Of a DNA stretch of 64,000 bases, positions 8,421 to 16,875 are shown piece by piece; the stretch's first letter is position 1, and each line of letters starts with the position of its first letter. Source of the stretch: Salinibacterium sp. ZJ70. Lineage in GTDB: Bacteria; Actinomycetota; Actinomycetes; Actinomycetales; Microbacteriaceae. The translations under genes and the position numbers were made by a program. Location of the stretch: NCBI RefSeq assembly GCF_011751865.2, contig NZ_CP061770.1:2480001-2544000 (forward strand), given 5' to 3'. Below the pieces are notes generated by a model. That model was not told the origin of the DNA, did no database searches, and saw nothing but the letters and a program-made list of their open reading frames with translations.

Positions 8421-9776
8421 TCAGCTGGTGGGCCAGCTGGCCTCGATCGCATCGACGGTGGCCTGCGTCGACTGCCCGCTCACCCATGCCACGATGCCCT
8501 TCCAGAAGGAGTCGGAACCGACAGCACCCGGCATGAGGTCCGAGCCGTCGAAGCGGAACGTGGTGTCACCCTGAAGGATCTCGATCGACTGCTCGAGCAG
8601 TTCGCTCGAGGCGTTCGCCGGGTCGACTCCCTTGTTGGCCGAGATGACGCCGCCGAGGCTCACCCGCTCGTTCGCCCATGTGTCGCTCGACAGGTAGGCG
8701 CGAACCGCCTCCACTTCTTCCGCGTCACGGAATGCCACCGGGAACTCGCCGCCGCCGGTCACGGCCTGCGTGTCGTCGGCATTCACCGGCGGAAGCAGGA
8801 ACGCGAACACGGTGCCGTCGGATGCGACGGTGTTCTCGTCGCCGCCCTCAGGGTTCCAGAAGGTCTCGTAGAACGACGCCTGGTGGTGCAGCGAGCATTC
8901 GCCGTCGAGGATCGGCAGGCCCGCCGTCTGGAACGGCTCGCTGATCTGCGTCGACACGTCGCCGATGCCGCCGTTGACCATCTCGTCGCTCTTGAGGTAC
9001 TGGCCCACCGAGTCGAACGCCGCGACGATCTCGGGGGCGTTGAACGGGATCTCGTGGGTGACCCACTGGTCGTAGACCTCCGGCCCCGCCTGGCGGAGCA
9101 CGAAGTCCTCGATCCAGTCGGTTCCCGGCCATCCGGTGGCCTCACCGGATTCGAGGCCGACGCACCACGGCTGGTGTCCGGCGTCGGACGCGATCGTCTC
9201 CGAGAGTTCCATCAGCTCATCGAGCGACTCCGGGATCTCGTAGCCGTTCTCCTCGAACTCGGCCGGCGAGTACCAGACGTAGCCCTTGATGGAGGCCATG
9301 AGCGGGGCGGCGTAGACCACGCCGTCAGCCGATCCGTATTCCTTCCACGTGGGGTCCCACCACTCGTCGATGTTCGCCACGACCGGCTCGGAGGCGGGGA
9401 TGAGCCATCCGCCAGCGGCGAGACGCTGCAGCAGGCCCGGCTGGGGGATGATGCCGATGTCGGGGGCGTTGCCACCTTCGGCGAGCACCGCGATCTGGGC
9501 CTCGAACTCGCTCGTGCCCTGGTAGTTGACCTCGATGCCGGTGCACTGCTCGAAGTCCTTCCAGGACTCGACGAGACGGTCGGCCTCGAGGTCGAGGATG
9601 GTGCCGCCGATCGTGACGGTCTCACCGTCGAACGTGCCGTACTCCTCGTATAGTCCGCAGTCGACCTCTCGGTCGTCGTCCGTTCCGACGTCGCCCGTGC
9701 ATGCGGACAGCGCGAGTGCGCCGATCCCGATTGCCGCGAATCCGGTGACGAGCCGGCGGTTCACCCGTGAGCGCAT
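8421..9776 (-). CDS. Sugar ABC transporter substrate-binding lipoprotein (alpha-glucoside type)
   Basis: A 451-residue extracellular solute-binding protein. The N-terminus has two Arg clusters, a hydrophobic stretch and a lipobox LSAC with lipid-modified Cys26, so it should be anchored on the outer face of the membrane. The mature part has the features of family 1 binding proteins such as the APDIG(I/F) motif and many aromatic residues for sugar stacking (for example WSP/WWDP segments). Motifs such as SGEATGWPGTDWIEDF and the DQW pair recall AglE-like alpha-glucoside-binding proteins. It is the first gene of the importer, preceded by a LacI-type operator at 9865-9878. Confidence 0.9.
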   Translation of the reverse strand: MRSRVNRRLVTGFAAIGIGALALSACTGDVGTDDDREVDCGLYEEYGTFDGETVTIGGTILDLEADRLVESWKDFEQCTGIEVNYQGTSEFEAQIAVLAEGGNAPDIGIIPQPGLLQRLAAGGWLIPASEPVVANIDEWWDPTWKEYGSADGVVYAAPLMASIKGYVWYSPAEFEENGYEIPESLDELMELSETIASDAGHQPWCVGLESGEATGWPGTDWIEDFVLRQAGPEVYDQWVTHEIPFNAPEIVAAFDSVGQYLKSDEMVNGGIGDVSTQISEPFQTAGLPILDGECSLHHQASFYETFWNPEGGDENTVASDGTVFAFLLPPVNADDTQAVTGGGEFPVAFRDAEEVEAVRAYLSSDTWANERVSLGGVISANKGVDPANASSELLEQSIEILQGDTTFRFDGSDLMPGAVGSDSFWKGIVAWVSGQSTQATVDAIEASWPTS

Positions 9777-9864
9777 TCTTCCTCCTCATTGAGCCTCGTC
9801 CGCGGAGCGGGCCAGGTGCGGATGGTGCAGGGTAGATCGCCCCCTTCGGAGCGTTCACAGCGAA

Positions 9865-9878
9865 GGGAACCGTTTCCC
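9865..9878. promoter_or_regulatory. LacI-family type operator upstream of the sugar importer
   Basis: GGGAACCGTTTCCC is a near-perfect 14-bp palindrome with the central CG typical of LacI/GalR operators, about 90 bases upstream of the binding-protein gene. It suggests sugar-dependent repression. No LacI gene is adjacent; the only one in this window begins at 62529. Confidence 0.6.
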
Positions 9879-9975
9879 GCTCCACGCTAGGCGAGCGTGC
9901 ACTCACCGGTCTACCCCCAGACGGGTCACGATCTGGATACGCCTGACGCGTCGCGCCGGTGCCGCGGCATGCGAA

Positions 9976-10009
9976 AAGGGCGCCACCCCCCAGCGGGAGT
10001 GGCGCCCTT
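9976..10009 (-). terminator. Terminator of the rplJ-rplL operon
   Basis: Arms 9976-9986 and 9999-10009 are exactly complementary (11 bp). The hairpin follows the rplL stop by under 20 bases. Confidence 0.85.
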
Positions 10010-10026
10010 CGCGCGTAATACGGAGA

Positions 10027-10416
10027 TTACTTGAGGACGACCGTGGCGCCAGCCTCTTCGAGCTGAGCCTTCGCCTTCTCGGCGGTCTCCTTGTTCGCAC
10101 CCTCGAGCACGGTGGCGGGGGTGCCGTCAACGAGAGCCTTCGCCTCACCGAGGCCGAGGCTGGTGAGCGCGCGCACCTCCTTGATGACCTGGATCTTCTT
10201 GTCGCCGGCCGACTCGATGACGACGTCGAAGGAATCCTTCTCCTCGACCTCTTCAGCGGCAGCGGCGCCACCAGCGGCACCCGCAGCGGCAACGGCGACG
10301 GGAGCGGCGGCGGTGACCTCGAAGGTCTCCTCGAACGCCTTGACGAACTCGGACAGCTCGATGAGCGAGAGCTCCTTGAACGCTGCGATCAGCTCGTCGG
10401 TGCTGAGCTTAGCCAT
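10027..10416 (-). CDS. rplL: 50S ribosomal protein L7/L12
   Basis: A 129-residue stalk protein of normal length. The N-terminal dimerisation helix region ([20 protein letters not shown]) is followed by an Ala-rich hinge and the C-terminal factor-binding domain with [20 protein letters not shown] and the usual end. It forms multimers on L10 in the ribosomal stalk and recruits translation GTPases. An AAGGAG-type site precedes the ATG. It is co-transcribed with rplJ, 85 bases upstream. Confidence 0.98.
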   Translation of the reverse strand: MAKLSTDELIAAFKELSLIELSEFVKAFEETFEVTAAAPVAVAAAGAAGGAAAAEEVEEKDSFDVVIESAGDKKIQVIKEVRALTSLGLGEAKALVDGTPATVLEGANKETAEKAKAQLEEAGATVVLK

Positions 10417-10501
10417 TTCTTTCTCCTTAGCTTTCGGGGTGTCACCCCGGGGATCGTCACACCGGCGAGGGCTCGCCGGGCGTGTCTAGGTGCGAACCGA
10501 A

Positions 10502-11017
10502 TCAGTTCGCGGATTCCTGCTTCTCGCGCAGTGCGTCGACCGTGCGAACGGCCTTCGACAGCGGCGCGTTGAACAGGTAGGCAGCTCCGAACAGCGAGGC
10601 CTTGAAGGCACCGGCGAGCTTCGCCAGCAGAACTTCACGGGTCTCGAGGTCGGCGAGCTTGCCCACCTCCGCAGCGGTCAGAGCGGCGCCATCGAAGTAG
10701 CCGCCCTTGATCACGAGAAGAGGGTTGGCCTTGGCGAAGTCACGGATGGCCTTCGCCACGTTGACAGTGTCACCGTGGACGAATGCGATCGCCGAGGGGC
10801 CTTCGAGAAGGTCGTCGAGACCCTCCACGCCGGCGTCCTTCGCTGCGATCTTGGTCAGCGTGTTCTTCACCACGGCGTAGCTCGCGTCCTGGCGGATGTT
10901 CGTGCGCAGCTGCTTGAGCTGTGCCACCGTCAGGCCGCGGTACTCGGTGAGCACGACCGCGTTCGAGCTGCGGAAAAGCTCCGCAAGCTCGGCGACCGTG
11001 GTTTCCTTGTTCGCCAT
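10502..11017 (-). CDS. rplJ: 50S ribosomal protein L10
   Basis: A 171-residue protein from the ATG at 11017, which follows AAGGAGC by five bases; a longer frame upstream would cross the leader attenuator and is rejected. The sequence has the L10 hallmarks: KE(T)TVAELAE, the [13 protein letters not shown] segment and NTL. L10 is the base of the stalk and, with L12, binds its own mRNA leader to shut off the operon. The leader lies directly upstream. In many bacteria rplKAJL are contiguous; here rplKA are about 13 kb away. Confidence 0.97.
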   Translation of the reverse strand: MANKETTVAELAELFRSSNAVVLTEYRGLTVAQLKQLRTNIRQDASYAVVKNTLTKIAAKDAGVEGLDDLLEGPSAIAFVHGDTVNVAKAIRDFAKANPLLVIKGGYFDGAALTAAEVGKLADLETREVLLAKLAGAFKASLFGAAYLFNAPLSKAVRTVDALREKQESAN

Positions 11018-11068
11018 GGCGCTCCTTGTCATTGTGGATGAGCACCGAAGATGCTGTCCGCCCGCATG

Positions 11069-11198
11069 AAAAAAGCTCCGGCGCAAGCGCACGGAGCTGA
11101 ACCGGAATCCCGGTCACTTCACACACCTGCGCGGGCCCCTCGATGAGGACTTCGTCTGCGCTCCTGCAAGCAGGCACACAGAGACCAGCGGTCTTCGG
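11069..11198 (-). ncRNA. Ribosomal protein L10 leader with attenuator hairpin
   Basis: Reading the minus strand, the region begins with CCGAAGACCGCTGGTCTC (11198-11181), resembling the conserved start of L10 leaders, and ends in a terminator-like hairpin (11092-11098 with 11074-11080, plus an inner GCG-CAAG-CGC) followed by six U at 11074-11069. The rplJ start is about 50 bases further on. L10(L12)4 binding to such leaders represses rplJL in the known family; the structure call here is by eye. Confidence 0.75.
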
Positions 11199-11211
11199 TA
11201 CGTCGAGATTA

Positions 11212-11973
11212 TCACACGTCGCGGGTGATGAGCTCCTCGGTCGGCTCCCCCGCAGCGGAGGCGTCGCCCGCGTCGCTCTCGACCCTCGACGGCTCGCGCC
11301 CGGGAAGGAACAGCGCCACGATCACCACGGCGAGCAGCACGAGAACGACGCCGAGCGCGAGCAGGAATCCGGCGCCATCAGCTGACTCGGATGCGAGCGG
11401 CTGCGCAGCCGGATCGATGAGCTCGACCTCGTCGACGGGCACAGGTTCGACGACACCGCTCGCACCCGTCACGAGGGGTATGAGGAGCTCGCCCTCGAGG
11501 GCGAACCAGGCACCGCTGGCCACGTCGCGCACGAGGCGCGCCGCATCCGGCACCTCGGCGAGCGCGAGCGCCTCCTCGGCATCGGCACGGAACTCGGCGA
11601 GCTCCGGCAGCTCGGTGTCGGTGTTGATCCAGACGATCGCCACCCCGACGGGCTCCTCGGCGACCGACACCGGCACCGCCCACTCGTTGACCATGCGCGT
11701 GGGCTTCCCCGCGAGGTCGCCCACGATGCGCTCCTCAGTGAAGTGGAACACGCGCGAGATGGGGCCGGCGGTCGTCGTCTCGCCGAACGGGATGCCCGCG
11801 CCTGCGCCGTTGTCGCCGTACACGTCATCGAGTTCGTCGGCGAGACCGCCGCCCGTGACGTAGGCGCGCACCTCGGGGGGCACCGATCCGTCACTCGCCC
11901 ATGCCGACGCGGGCGCACTCACGAGCACCAGGAGGGCCAGCAGGGTCACGAGCGTTCTGGGGGCTGAACGCAT
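11212..11973 (-). CDS. Secreted or membrane-anchored protein of unknown function
   Basis: A 253-residue protein with an N-terminal signal peptide (APRTLVTLLALLVLVSAPASAWA, cleavage near residue 28), an acidic extracellular part of about 175 residues, and one C-terminal transmembrane helix (LLALGVVLVLLAVVIVALFL) before a short acidic cytoplasmic tail; each is quoted in part. No catalytic motif is recognised. The ATG at 11973 sits just five bases past the stop of the histidine kinase gene, so it belongs to the same operon. It may be an extracellular sensor or target of that two-component system, which is inference. It is not covered by a family I can name. Confidence 0.8.
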   Translation of the reverse strand: MRSAPRTLVTLLALLVLVSAPASAWASDGSVPPEVRAYVTGGGLADELDDVYGDNGAGAGIPFGETTTAGPISRVFHFTEERIVGDLAGKPTRMVNEWAVPVSVAEEPVGVAIVWINTDTELPELAEFRADAEEALALAEVPDAARLVRDVASGAWFALEGELLIPLVTGASGVVEPVPVDEVELIDPAAQPLASESADGAGFLLALGVVLVLLAVVIVALFLPGREPSRVESDAGDASAAGEPTEELITRDV

Positions 11974-11977
11974 GGCG

Positions 11978-13534
11978 TCAGTCTGGCAGGTCGGCCCCAT
12001 CCGAGGGAACACCCTGGTCGGGTGCGGCAGGCCGATGCCGCGGCAGCCGGACCGTGAAGCGGGTGTCGCCCGGCTGCGAGGCGACATCGATGGTGCCGCC
12101 GTGCGCCTCGATGACCGCGGAGGCGATCGCGAGACCGAGCCCCGTCGAGCCGGTCGCCCGCGACCGCGAGCCGTCGCCGCGCACGAAGCGCTCGAAGAGG
12201 TGCTCCTGCAGCTCGGGGTCGATACCGGGGCCGTCGTCGGCGACGACGAGCTCGACCTCGTCGGTCTCGGGATGCTCGGTGAGCGTCACGACGATCGAGG
12301 TGCCCTCCGGGGTGTGGCGGTGCGCGTTCGCGAGCAGGTTCACGACGACCTGCTCGAGCCGCGCCGCGTCGCCCTCGATGATCACCGGGCCGTCGGGAGC
12401 CACGAGCTCCCAGTCATGCTCGGGCGCAACCGTGTACGCGTCGCCTACCGCATCCGCGAGCAGCCGCACGAGCTCGACCTCGCCCACGGCGAGCACCTCG
12501 CCCTCGTCGAGACGCGCGAGCTCGAGCAGGTCCTCCACGAGGCGCGTCATCCGGATGCTCTCGGATTCGATGCGGTCGAGCGAGCGCACGGCCCCCTCCG
12601 GCAGCTCCGTCTCGATGCGTCGCGTGAGCTCGGCGTAGCCGCGGATGGAGGCGAGCGGGGTGCGCAGCTCGTGGCTCGCATCCGAGACGAACTGGCGCAC
12701 CTTCTCCTCGGTGCGCTGGCGTGCGACGAGCGCCTCCTCCACGTGGTGGAGCATGCGGTTGAGGGCGGCGCCCACCTGACCCACCTCGGTGCGCGGATCG
12801 GCTTCCGCCTCCGGAACACGGTCGGCGAGCGCGACGTCGCCGGAGGCGAGCTGCAGCTCGGAGACGCGGGACGCGGTCTCGATGACGCGGCCGAGCGGGC
12901 GCAGAGCCACCCGTGCGACGCCGATGGCGCCGAGCGCGGCGATCACGAGCACCCCGCCGGTGACGAGTGCGAAGATGCCGACGAGGGTCCAGGTCGTGGC
13001 GTCGAGGTCGGCGGTCGACAGCCCGACGCCGACGATCGTTCCGTCAGGAAGGTGCGTCGCCTGCACGCGGAACCCGCCGATGCCGTCGACATCGAGGGTC
13101 TGGATCTCGCCATCGGGCACCGACAGCACGCGCACGAGCTGGGCGGGGCTGAGGGGTCGGGTCTCGCCGGGCCCCGTGACCATGACGCCCTGCACGTTCG
13201 TCTGCGAGGAGACGGCGATGAGGAGTCCGCTGCTCGTGGTGTCGGCATCCGGCAGGCTGCCGTGCGGCGTGAGGGAGGCCCGCATGAGGCTCATCACCTG
13301 CTCGTCGAGGCGCTCCTGCATGCTCTGCCGCAGCGCGAGCACGCTCACCGCCCCCACGATGATCGTGACGAGCGCGACGAGCGCGACGACGCCGAGGACG
13401 ATGCGGCGCTCGATCGACCACGGCGCGCGCGTGCGGGGCACGTCGTCGGGCGCGAGGTCGTCCGCCTCCTCCATGTCGTCGACGTCGACGGCCTCCGCGT
13501 CGGAGTGCGCGGGGGGCTGCTCGGGCCGGCTCAC
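11978..13534 (-). CDS. Two-component sensor histidine kinase (HAMP type)
   Basis: A 518-residue kinase: a cytoplasmic acidic start, a first membrane helix (about 45-65), an extracellular sensor region of about 130 residues, a second helix, a HAMP linker, then the HisKA dimerisation helix with H-box FVSDASHELRTPLAS and an ATPase domain with N-box NLLANAHRHTP, G1 VADDGPGID and G2 GLGLAI. It starts at a GTG that overlaps the regulator stop by four bases (GTGA). The architecture resembles MprB/TcrY-type kinases that monitor the envelope. Operon order is regulator, kinase, anchored protein. Confidence 0.93.
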   Translation of the reverse strand: MSRPEQPPAHSDAEAVDVDDMEEADDLAPDDVPRTRAPWSIERRIVLGVVALVALVTIIVGAVSVLALRQSMQERLDEQVMSLMRASLTPHGSLPDADTTSSGLLIAVSSQTNVQGVMVTGPGETRPLSPAQLVRVLSVPDGEIQTLDVDGIGGFRVQATHLPDGTIVGVGLSTADLDATTWTLVGIFALVTGGVLVIAALGAIGVARVALRPLGRVIETASRVSELQLASGDVALADRVPEAEADPRTEVGQVGAALNRMLHHVEEALVARQRTEEKVRQFVSDASHELRTPLASIRGYAELTRRIETELPEGAVRSLDRIESESIRMTRLVEDLLELARLDEGEVLAVGEVELVRLLADAVGDAYTVAPEHDWELVAPDGPVIIEGDAARLEQVVVNLLANAHRHTPEGTSIVVTLTEHPETDEVELVVADDGPGIDPELQEHLFERFVRGDGSRSRATGSTGLGLAIASAVIEAHGGTIDVASQPGDTRFTVRLPRHRPAAPDQGVPSDGADLPD

Positions 13535-14271
13535 GATGCGGGCTTGATGAGGTAGCCGACACCGCGCACGGTGTGGATCATGGGCGGGGCGTCGACATCG
13601 ATCTTCTTGCGCAGGTACGAGATGTAGATCTCGACGATGCTGGGGCTGCCTTCGTACTCGTAGCTCCACACGCGATCGAGGATCTGCATCTTGCTGACCA
13701 CGCGGCGCGGGTTGCGCATCAGGTAGCGCAGCAGCTCGAACTCCTTCGCGGTGAGCTCGATCAGGCGACCGCCGCGGGTCACCTCGTAGCTCTCCTCGTC
13801 GAGCGTGAGATCGCCGACGCGCAGGATGGGGTCGGTGTAGCCCGTGATCCCACGCCCGGTGCGACGCAGGAGTGCGCGCAGACGCGCGACGACCTCCTCG
13901 AGGCTGAAGGGCTTCGTGACGTAGTCGTCGCCTCCCGCCGTGAGACCGACGACGCGATCCGACACGGCGTCCTTCGCGGTGAGGAACAGCACGGCGACAT
14001 CGTCGCCCGCGGCGCGCATCCGGCGCAGCACGTCGAGGCCATCGAGGCCCGGAAGCATGATGTCGAGCACGATGACATCGGGTTCGAAGCTGCGCGCCTT
14101 GCTGAGCGCAGTGGCGCCGTCGGACGCGGTCTCGACCTGCCAGCCCTCGTACCTCAGCGCCATCTGGATGAGCTCGACGAGCGCCGGCTCGTCGTCGACG
14201 ACGAGTGCGCGGATGGGTGTGCCGTCCGGCCGCGTGAGTGCGGGCACAGCGGAGGGCGTGGACGAGCTCAT
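13531..14271 (-). CDS. OmpR-family response regulator
   Basis: A 246-residue regulator. The receiver domain has the acidic pair DDE (about 26-28), phosphoacceptor Asp70 in VIVLDIMLPG, the Thr/Ser and LTAKD switch, and Lys in TKPF. The C-terminal winged-helix domain has ELTAKEFELLRYLMRNPRRVVSK and the family end VRGVGYLIK. The ATG at 14271 follows a GGGAGC; an upstream ATG at 14292 would add seven residues. It is cognate to the overlapping histidine kinase. Confidence 0.92.
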   Translation of the reverse strand: MSSSTPSAVPALTRPDGTPIRALVVDDEPALVELIQMALRYEGWQVETASDGATALSKARSFEPDVIVLDIMLPGLDGLDVLRRMRAAGDDVAVLFLTAKDAVSDRVVGLTAGGDDYVTKPFSLEEVVARLRALLRRTGRGITGYTDPILRVGDLTLDEESYEVTRGGRLIELTAKEFELLRYLMRNPRRVVSKMQILDRVWSYEYEGSPSIVEIYISYLRKKIDVDAPPMIHTVRGVGYLIKPAS

Positions 14272-14394
14272 GCTCCCGATTCTCTCCTCCATCCTGAGCG
14301 TTGGCTATGCCGCGCCTGTGGGGCCTCCACGTGTCGGTGCGGCGCGGCGGCGCGGCCGGACGCGAGGGTCGGCGAGGGCGCGCACAATAGAGAG

Positions 14395-15000
14395 GTGCCC
14401 CAGCCCACCCTCGAGCTCTTCGACGCTCCACCTGTCCCGTATCGGGACCGTGTCGTCGCCGACGCCTCCGATCGGGTGAGCTGGCTGCGCGAGCGCGCCC
14501 GCGGCGTGACGGCGACGGATGTCGCCCGCCTCACGAGCGACAAGTCGGTGCGCGCCGTCGTGCAGGACAAGCTCCTCGGCTCGCGCTTCTCGGGCAACTC
14601 CTACACGCAGCATGGCCGCGTGCGCGAGCCGGAGATCGGCCGCTGGGTGGCGCGCCACCATCCGGGTATGCGCAGCAACAGCGCGCTCTTCCACGCCGAC
14701 GGCATGCGGGAGCACCTCGCGACGCCCGACGGCCTGCGCGACCGCGAGGGGTCGCTCGAGCTGTGCGAGATCAAGACCACGCGCTCAGCCTGGAAGTCGA
14801 TCCCCCGCCAGTACCTGCGCCAGGTGTGGTGGCAGCAGTACGTGCTGGGCGCTGAGCGCACCCTCGTGGTGTGGGAGCAGCACGACGACTTCGTGCCCGT
14901 GAGCGGTGTGCCCGAGAGCCGGTGGGTCGATCGCGACGAGAACGAGATCGCGAAGCTCGTGCACCTGGCCGACCAGGTGCTCCGCGCGATGCGGCGCTAG
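14395..15000 (+). CDS. YqaJ-like PD-(D/E)XK nuclease domain protein
   Basis: A 201-residue protein with the fold signature of YqaJ/lambda-exonuclease-like recombinases: GVTATDVARL near the start, an acidic residue in QHGRVREPEIGRWV, HLATPDGLR supplying the catalytic Asp, and ELCEIKTT supplying the Glu-x-Lys. The phage members degrade one strand from a DNA end for annealing-type recombination. No single-strand annealing protein or phage gene is nearby, so it appears to be a chromosomal stand-alone gene. The GTG start at 14395 overlaps an AGAGAG ribosome site only loosely; the start is uncertain. It is transcribed divergently from the two-component operon, 120 bases apart. Confidence 0.8.
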   Translation: MPQPTLELFDAPPVPYRDRVVADASDRVSWLRERARGVTATDVARLTSDKSVRAVVQDKLLGSRFSGNSYTQHGRVREPEIGRWVARHHPGMRSNSALFHADGMREHLATPDGLRDREGSLELCEIKTTRSAWKSIPRQYLRQVWWQQYVLGAERTLVVWEQHDDFVPVSGVPESRWVDRDENEIAKLVHLADQVLRAMRR

Positions 15001-15013
15001 CCATTCTCGTCAG

Positions 15014-16195
15014 TCAATCTCGCAGCGAGTAGGCGATCTCGAGCCGGGAGGCGATGATCGCGGGGATCAGCGACCCCACCACCGTCGCGCCGCACGCAGC
15101 CAGCAGCCCCCACCCGAGCGCCTCCCAGGGAACACGAGGCGGATCGATCGCCGCGTTGAGCGGCACCATCGAGGGGCCGAGCCAGGTGATCGCCCCCACG
15201 GTGAGAACTGCGGTCACGGCAGAGGCGATCGCTCCTATGGCGATGGCTGCGATCAGCAGCTGGGCAGCGAGCTGGCCCCGGGTCGCCCCCACTGCTCTTC
15301 GGATGGTGAGCTCTTTGGCGCGCTCGGATACGGTGGCGAGGCCGATGTTGAGGATGCCGATCACCGCAGTCGCCAGGGCGACGAGCGCGACCAGCGCGAA
15401 CGCCGATTGTTGCACCTGCAGCTGCCTGAGCATCTCGTCGATGCGGTCGACTTGTCGCAGCGTCCGGGGATCGGCGACGGCCCCCACAGAGTCGGCAGCG
15501 ATCTGAGCGATACCGAGAGGTTGCGCCTCACCGGGGGCCTGATGGATGTACAGAGAGACGGTGCCCCCGAGCGCCGCCGACCGAAGAGCGCTGATGCCCG
15601 TGAGCGCGACATAGATGGTGGGCTCCATCGTGCCGTCGAGCACAACAGCCTGCACGAGGCCATCGACGCTCGCGCCGGCGCGGCTGACGAGCAGCGCCAG
15701 TTCGGTTCCCACTCCGCCCCATTGCTCAGCCGCTGCTTGGTTCACCGCGATGCCCACCGGGAGGTCTGCCGTCGTCGGCCACGCGCCATCGATCACCGGC
15801 AGTCGTCTGATGCTGGTGAGGTCGCCTGCAATCATCACGAACGGGGCGCGCACGAGCGGCTCACCCGACCGTGCGAGGACGGCGTGTTGAACTCCCATGA
15901 CATCGGTCGAGTGCGAGATGACGGCGACGCCGCCATCGTCGCCGACGAGCGCCGTGGCACGTTCGATCAACTCTCGCAGTTGCTCGGCCGAAGCGACCCC
16001 TGTCACGTCGATGGCGTAGGTGGATGCCCGGCCGTCGATCTGCTCGGATGCGGCGATGAAAACGTCCTTGGTGACCGATCCGATGGCGAAGATCGCGACG
16101 ATGGCCGACGAGCCCACGAGCACGCTCAGCCCCGAAAGTACGGCGCGCCATGGCCGGGAGCGTAACTCGAACAGACCATGGAAGAGGGCATTCAT
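15014..16195 (-). CDS. ABC transporter permease, MacB/FtsX family
   Basis: A 393-residue protein with one N-terminal helix (about 20-40), a large extracytoplasmic MacB-PCD-like domain (about 45-265), then three C-terminal helices in the FtsX fold (ALVALVALATAVIGILNIGL and two more). The segment TVSERAKELTIRRAVGATRGQL is the conserved cytoplasmic coupling motif of this family. Its ATG overlaps the ATPase stop in TGATG. MacB-type systems do not pump across the membrane but drive extraction or release of substrates outside the membrane. With the ATPase and adaptor it forms a tripartite-like unit. Confidence 0.9.
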   Translation of the reverse strand: MNALFHGLFELRSRPWRAVLSGLSVLVGSSAIVAIFAIGSVTKDVFIAASEQIDGRASTYAIDVTGVASAEQLRELIERATALVGDDGGVAVISHSTDVMGVQHAVLARSGEPLVRAPFVMIAGDLTSIRRLPVIDGAWPTTADLPVGIAVNQAAAEQWGGVGTELALLVSRAGASVDGLVQAVVLDGTMEPTIYVALTGISALRSAALGGTVSLYIHQAPGEAQPLGIAQIAADSVGAVADPRTLRQVDRIDEMLRQLQVQQSAFALVALVALATAVIGILNIGLATVSERAKELTIRRAVGATRGQLAAQLLIAAIAIGAIASAVTAVLTVGAITWLGPSMVPLNAAIDPPRVPWEALGWGLLAACGATVVGSLIPAIIASRLEIAYSLRD

Positions 16196-16875
16196 CAGCG
16201 CACCTGCTGCAGCTGGCCGTCGTCGAGTTGCAGCACACGGTCGGCGTGGGCTGCGACGGCGGGGTCGTGGGTGACGAGGATCAGCGCGGCACCATGCGCT
16301 GCGGTCTGGGCGACGAGCAAGGAGAGCACGCTCTCTGCCGTCGTCACATCGAGGGCCCCCGTCGGTTCGTCGGCGAGGATCAGCTTCGGTCGCCGCACGA
16401 GTGCTCGGGCGATCGCCACACGCTGCTGCTCGCCGCCCGAGAGGTGGCGGGGGCGGGCACGCAGCCTCTCGCCTAATCCCACCGAGGTGAGCGCGTCGCG
16501 GGCGGCTTGCCTGCGGTTCCGGGCATGGCGCCCGTATCGAAGCGGCAGTTCGACGTTGCGGTAGGCGTTCAGGTGCGGGGCCAGCGAGTACGACTGGAAG
16601 ACGAATCCGAGAGTGTCGTTTCTCAGTTGTGCGCGGTGCCGGTCGGAGAGCCGAGCGGTGTCCGTTCCGTCGATGTGCACGCTGCCGCTGTGAGGGCGTG
16701 ACAGCAGCCCCATGATGGCGAGCAGGCTGGTTTTGCCCGAGCCCGAGCGCCCCACGATCGCCACCGACTCTCCGCGCTCGACGGTGAGGTCGACGTGGTC
16801 GAGCAGGCGGATGCTGTGGTGGCGGGTGCTGGCGAGGTCGAGCGTGACGTCGCGCAGGGCGAGCGCGTGTGTCAT
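16195..16875 (-). CDS. ABC transporter ATP-binding protein, MacB/LolD type
   Basis: A 226-residue ATPase: Walker A GRSGSGKTS, Q-loop FVFQSYSLAPHLNAYRNVELPL (partly quoted), signature LSGGEQQR, Walker B LILADEPTGALD, and switch His in VTHDP. The sequence ADEPTGALD and the ENVELPL-like stretch are typical of the LolD/MacB subfamily. Start ATG at 16875 overlaps the adaptor stop by four bases, and its own stop overlaps the permease start, so all three are translationally coupled. Confidence 0.93.
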   Translation of the reverse strand: MTHALALRDVTLDLASTRHHSIRLLDHVDLTVERGESVAIVGRSGSGKTSLLAIMGLLSRPHSGSVHIDGTDTARLSDRHRAQLRNDTLGFVFQSYSLAPHLNAYRNVELPLRYGRHARNRRQAARDALTSVGLGERLRARPRHLSGGEQQRVAIARALVRRPKLILADEPTGALDVTTAESVLSLLVAQTAAHGAALILVTHDPAVAAHADRVLQLDDGQLQQVR

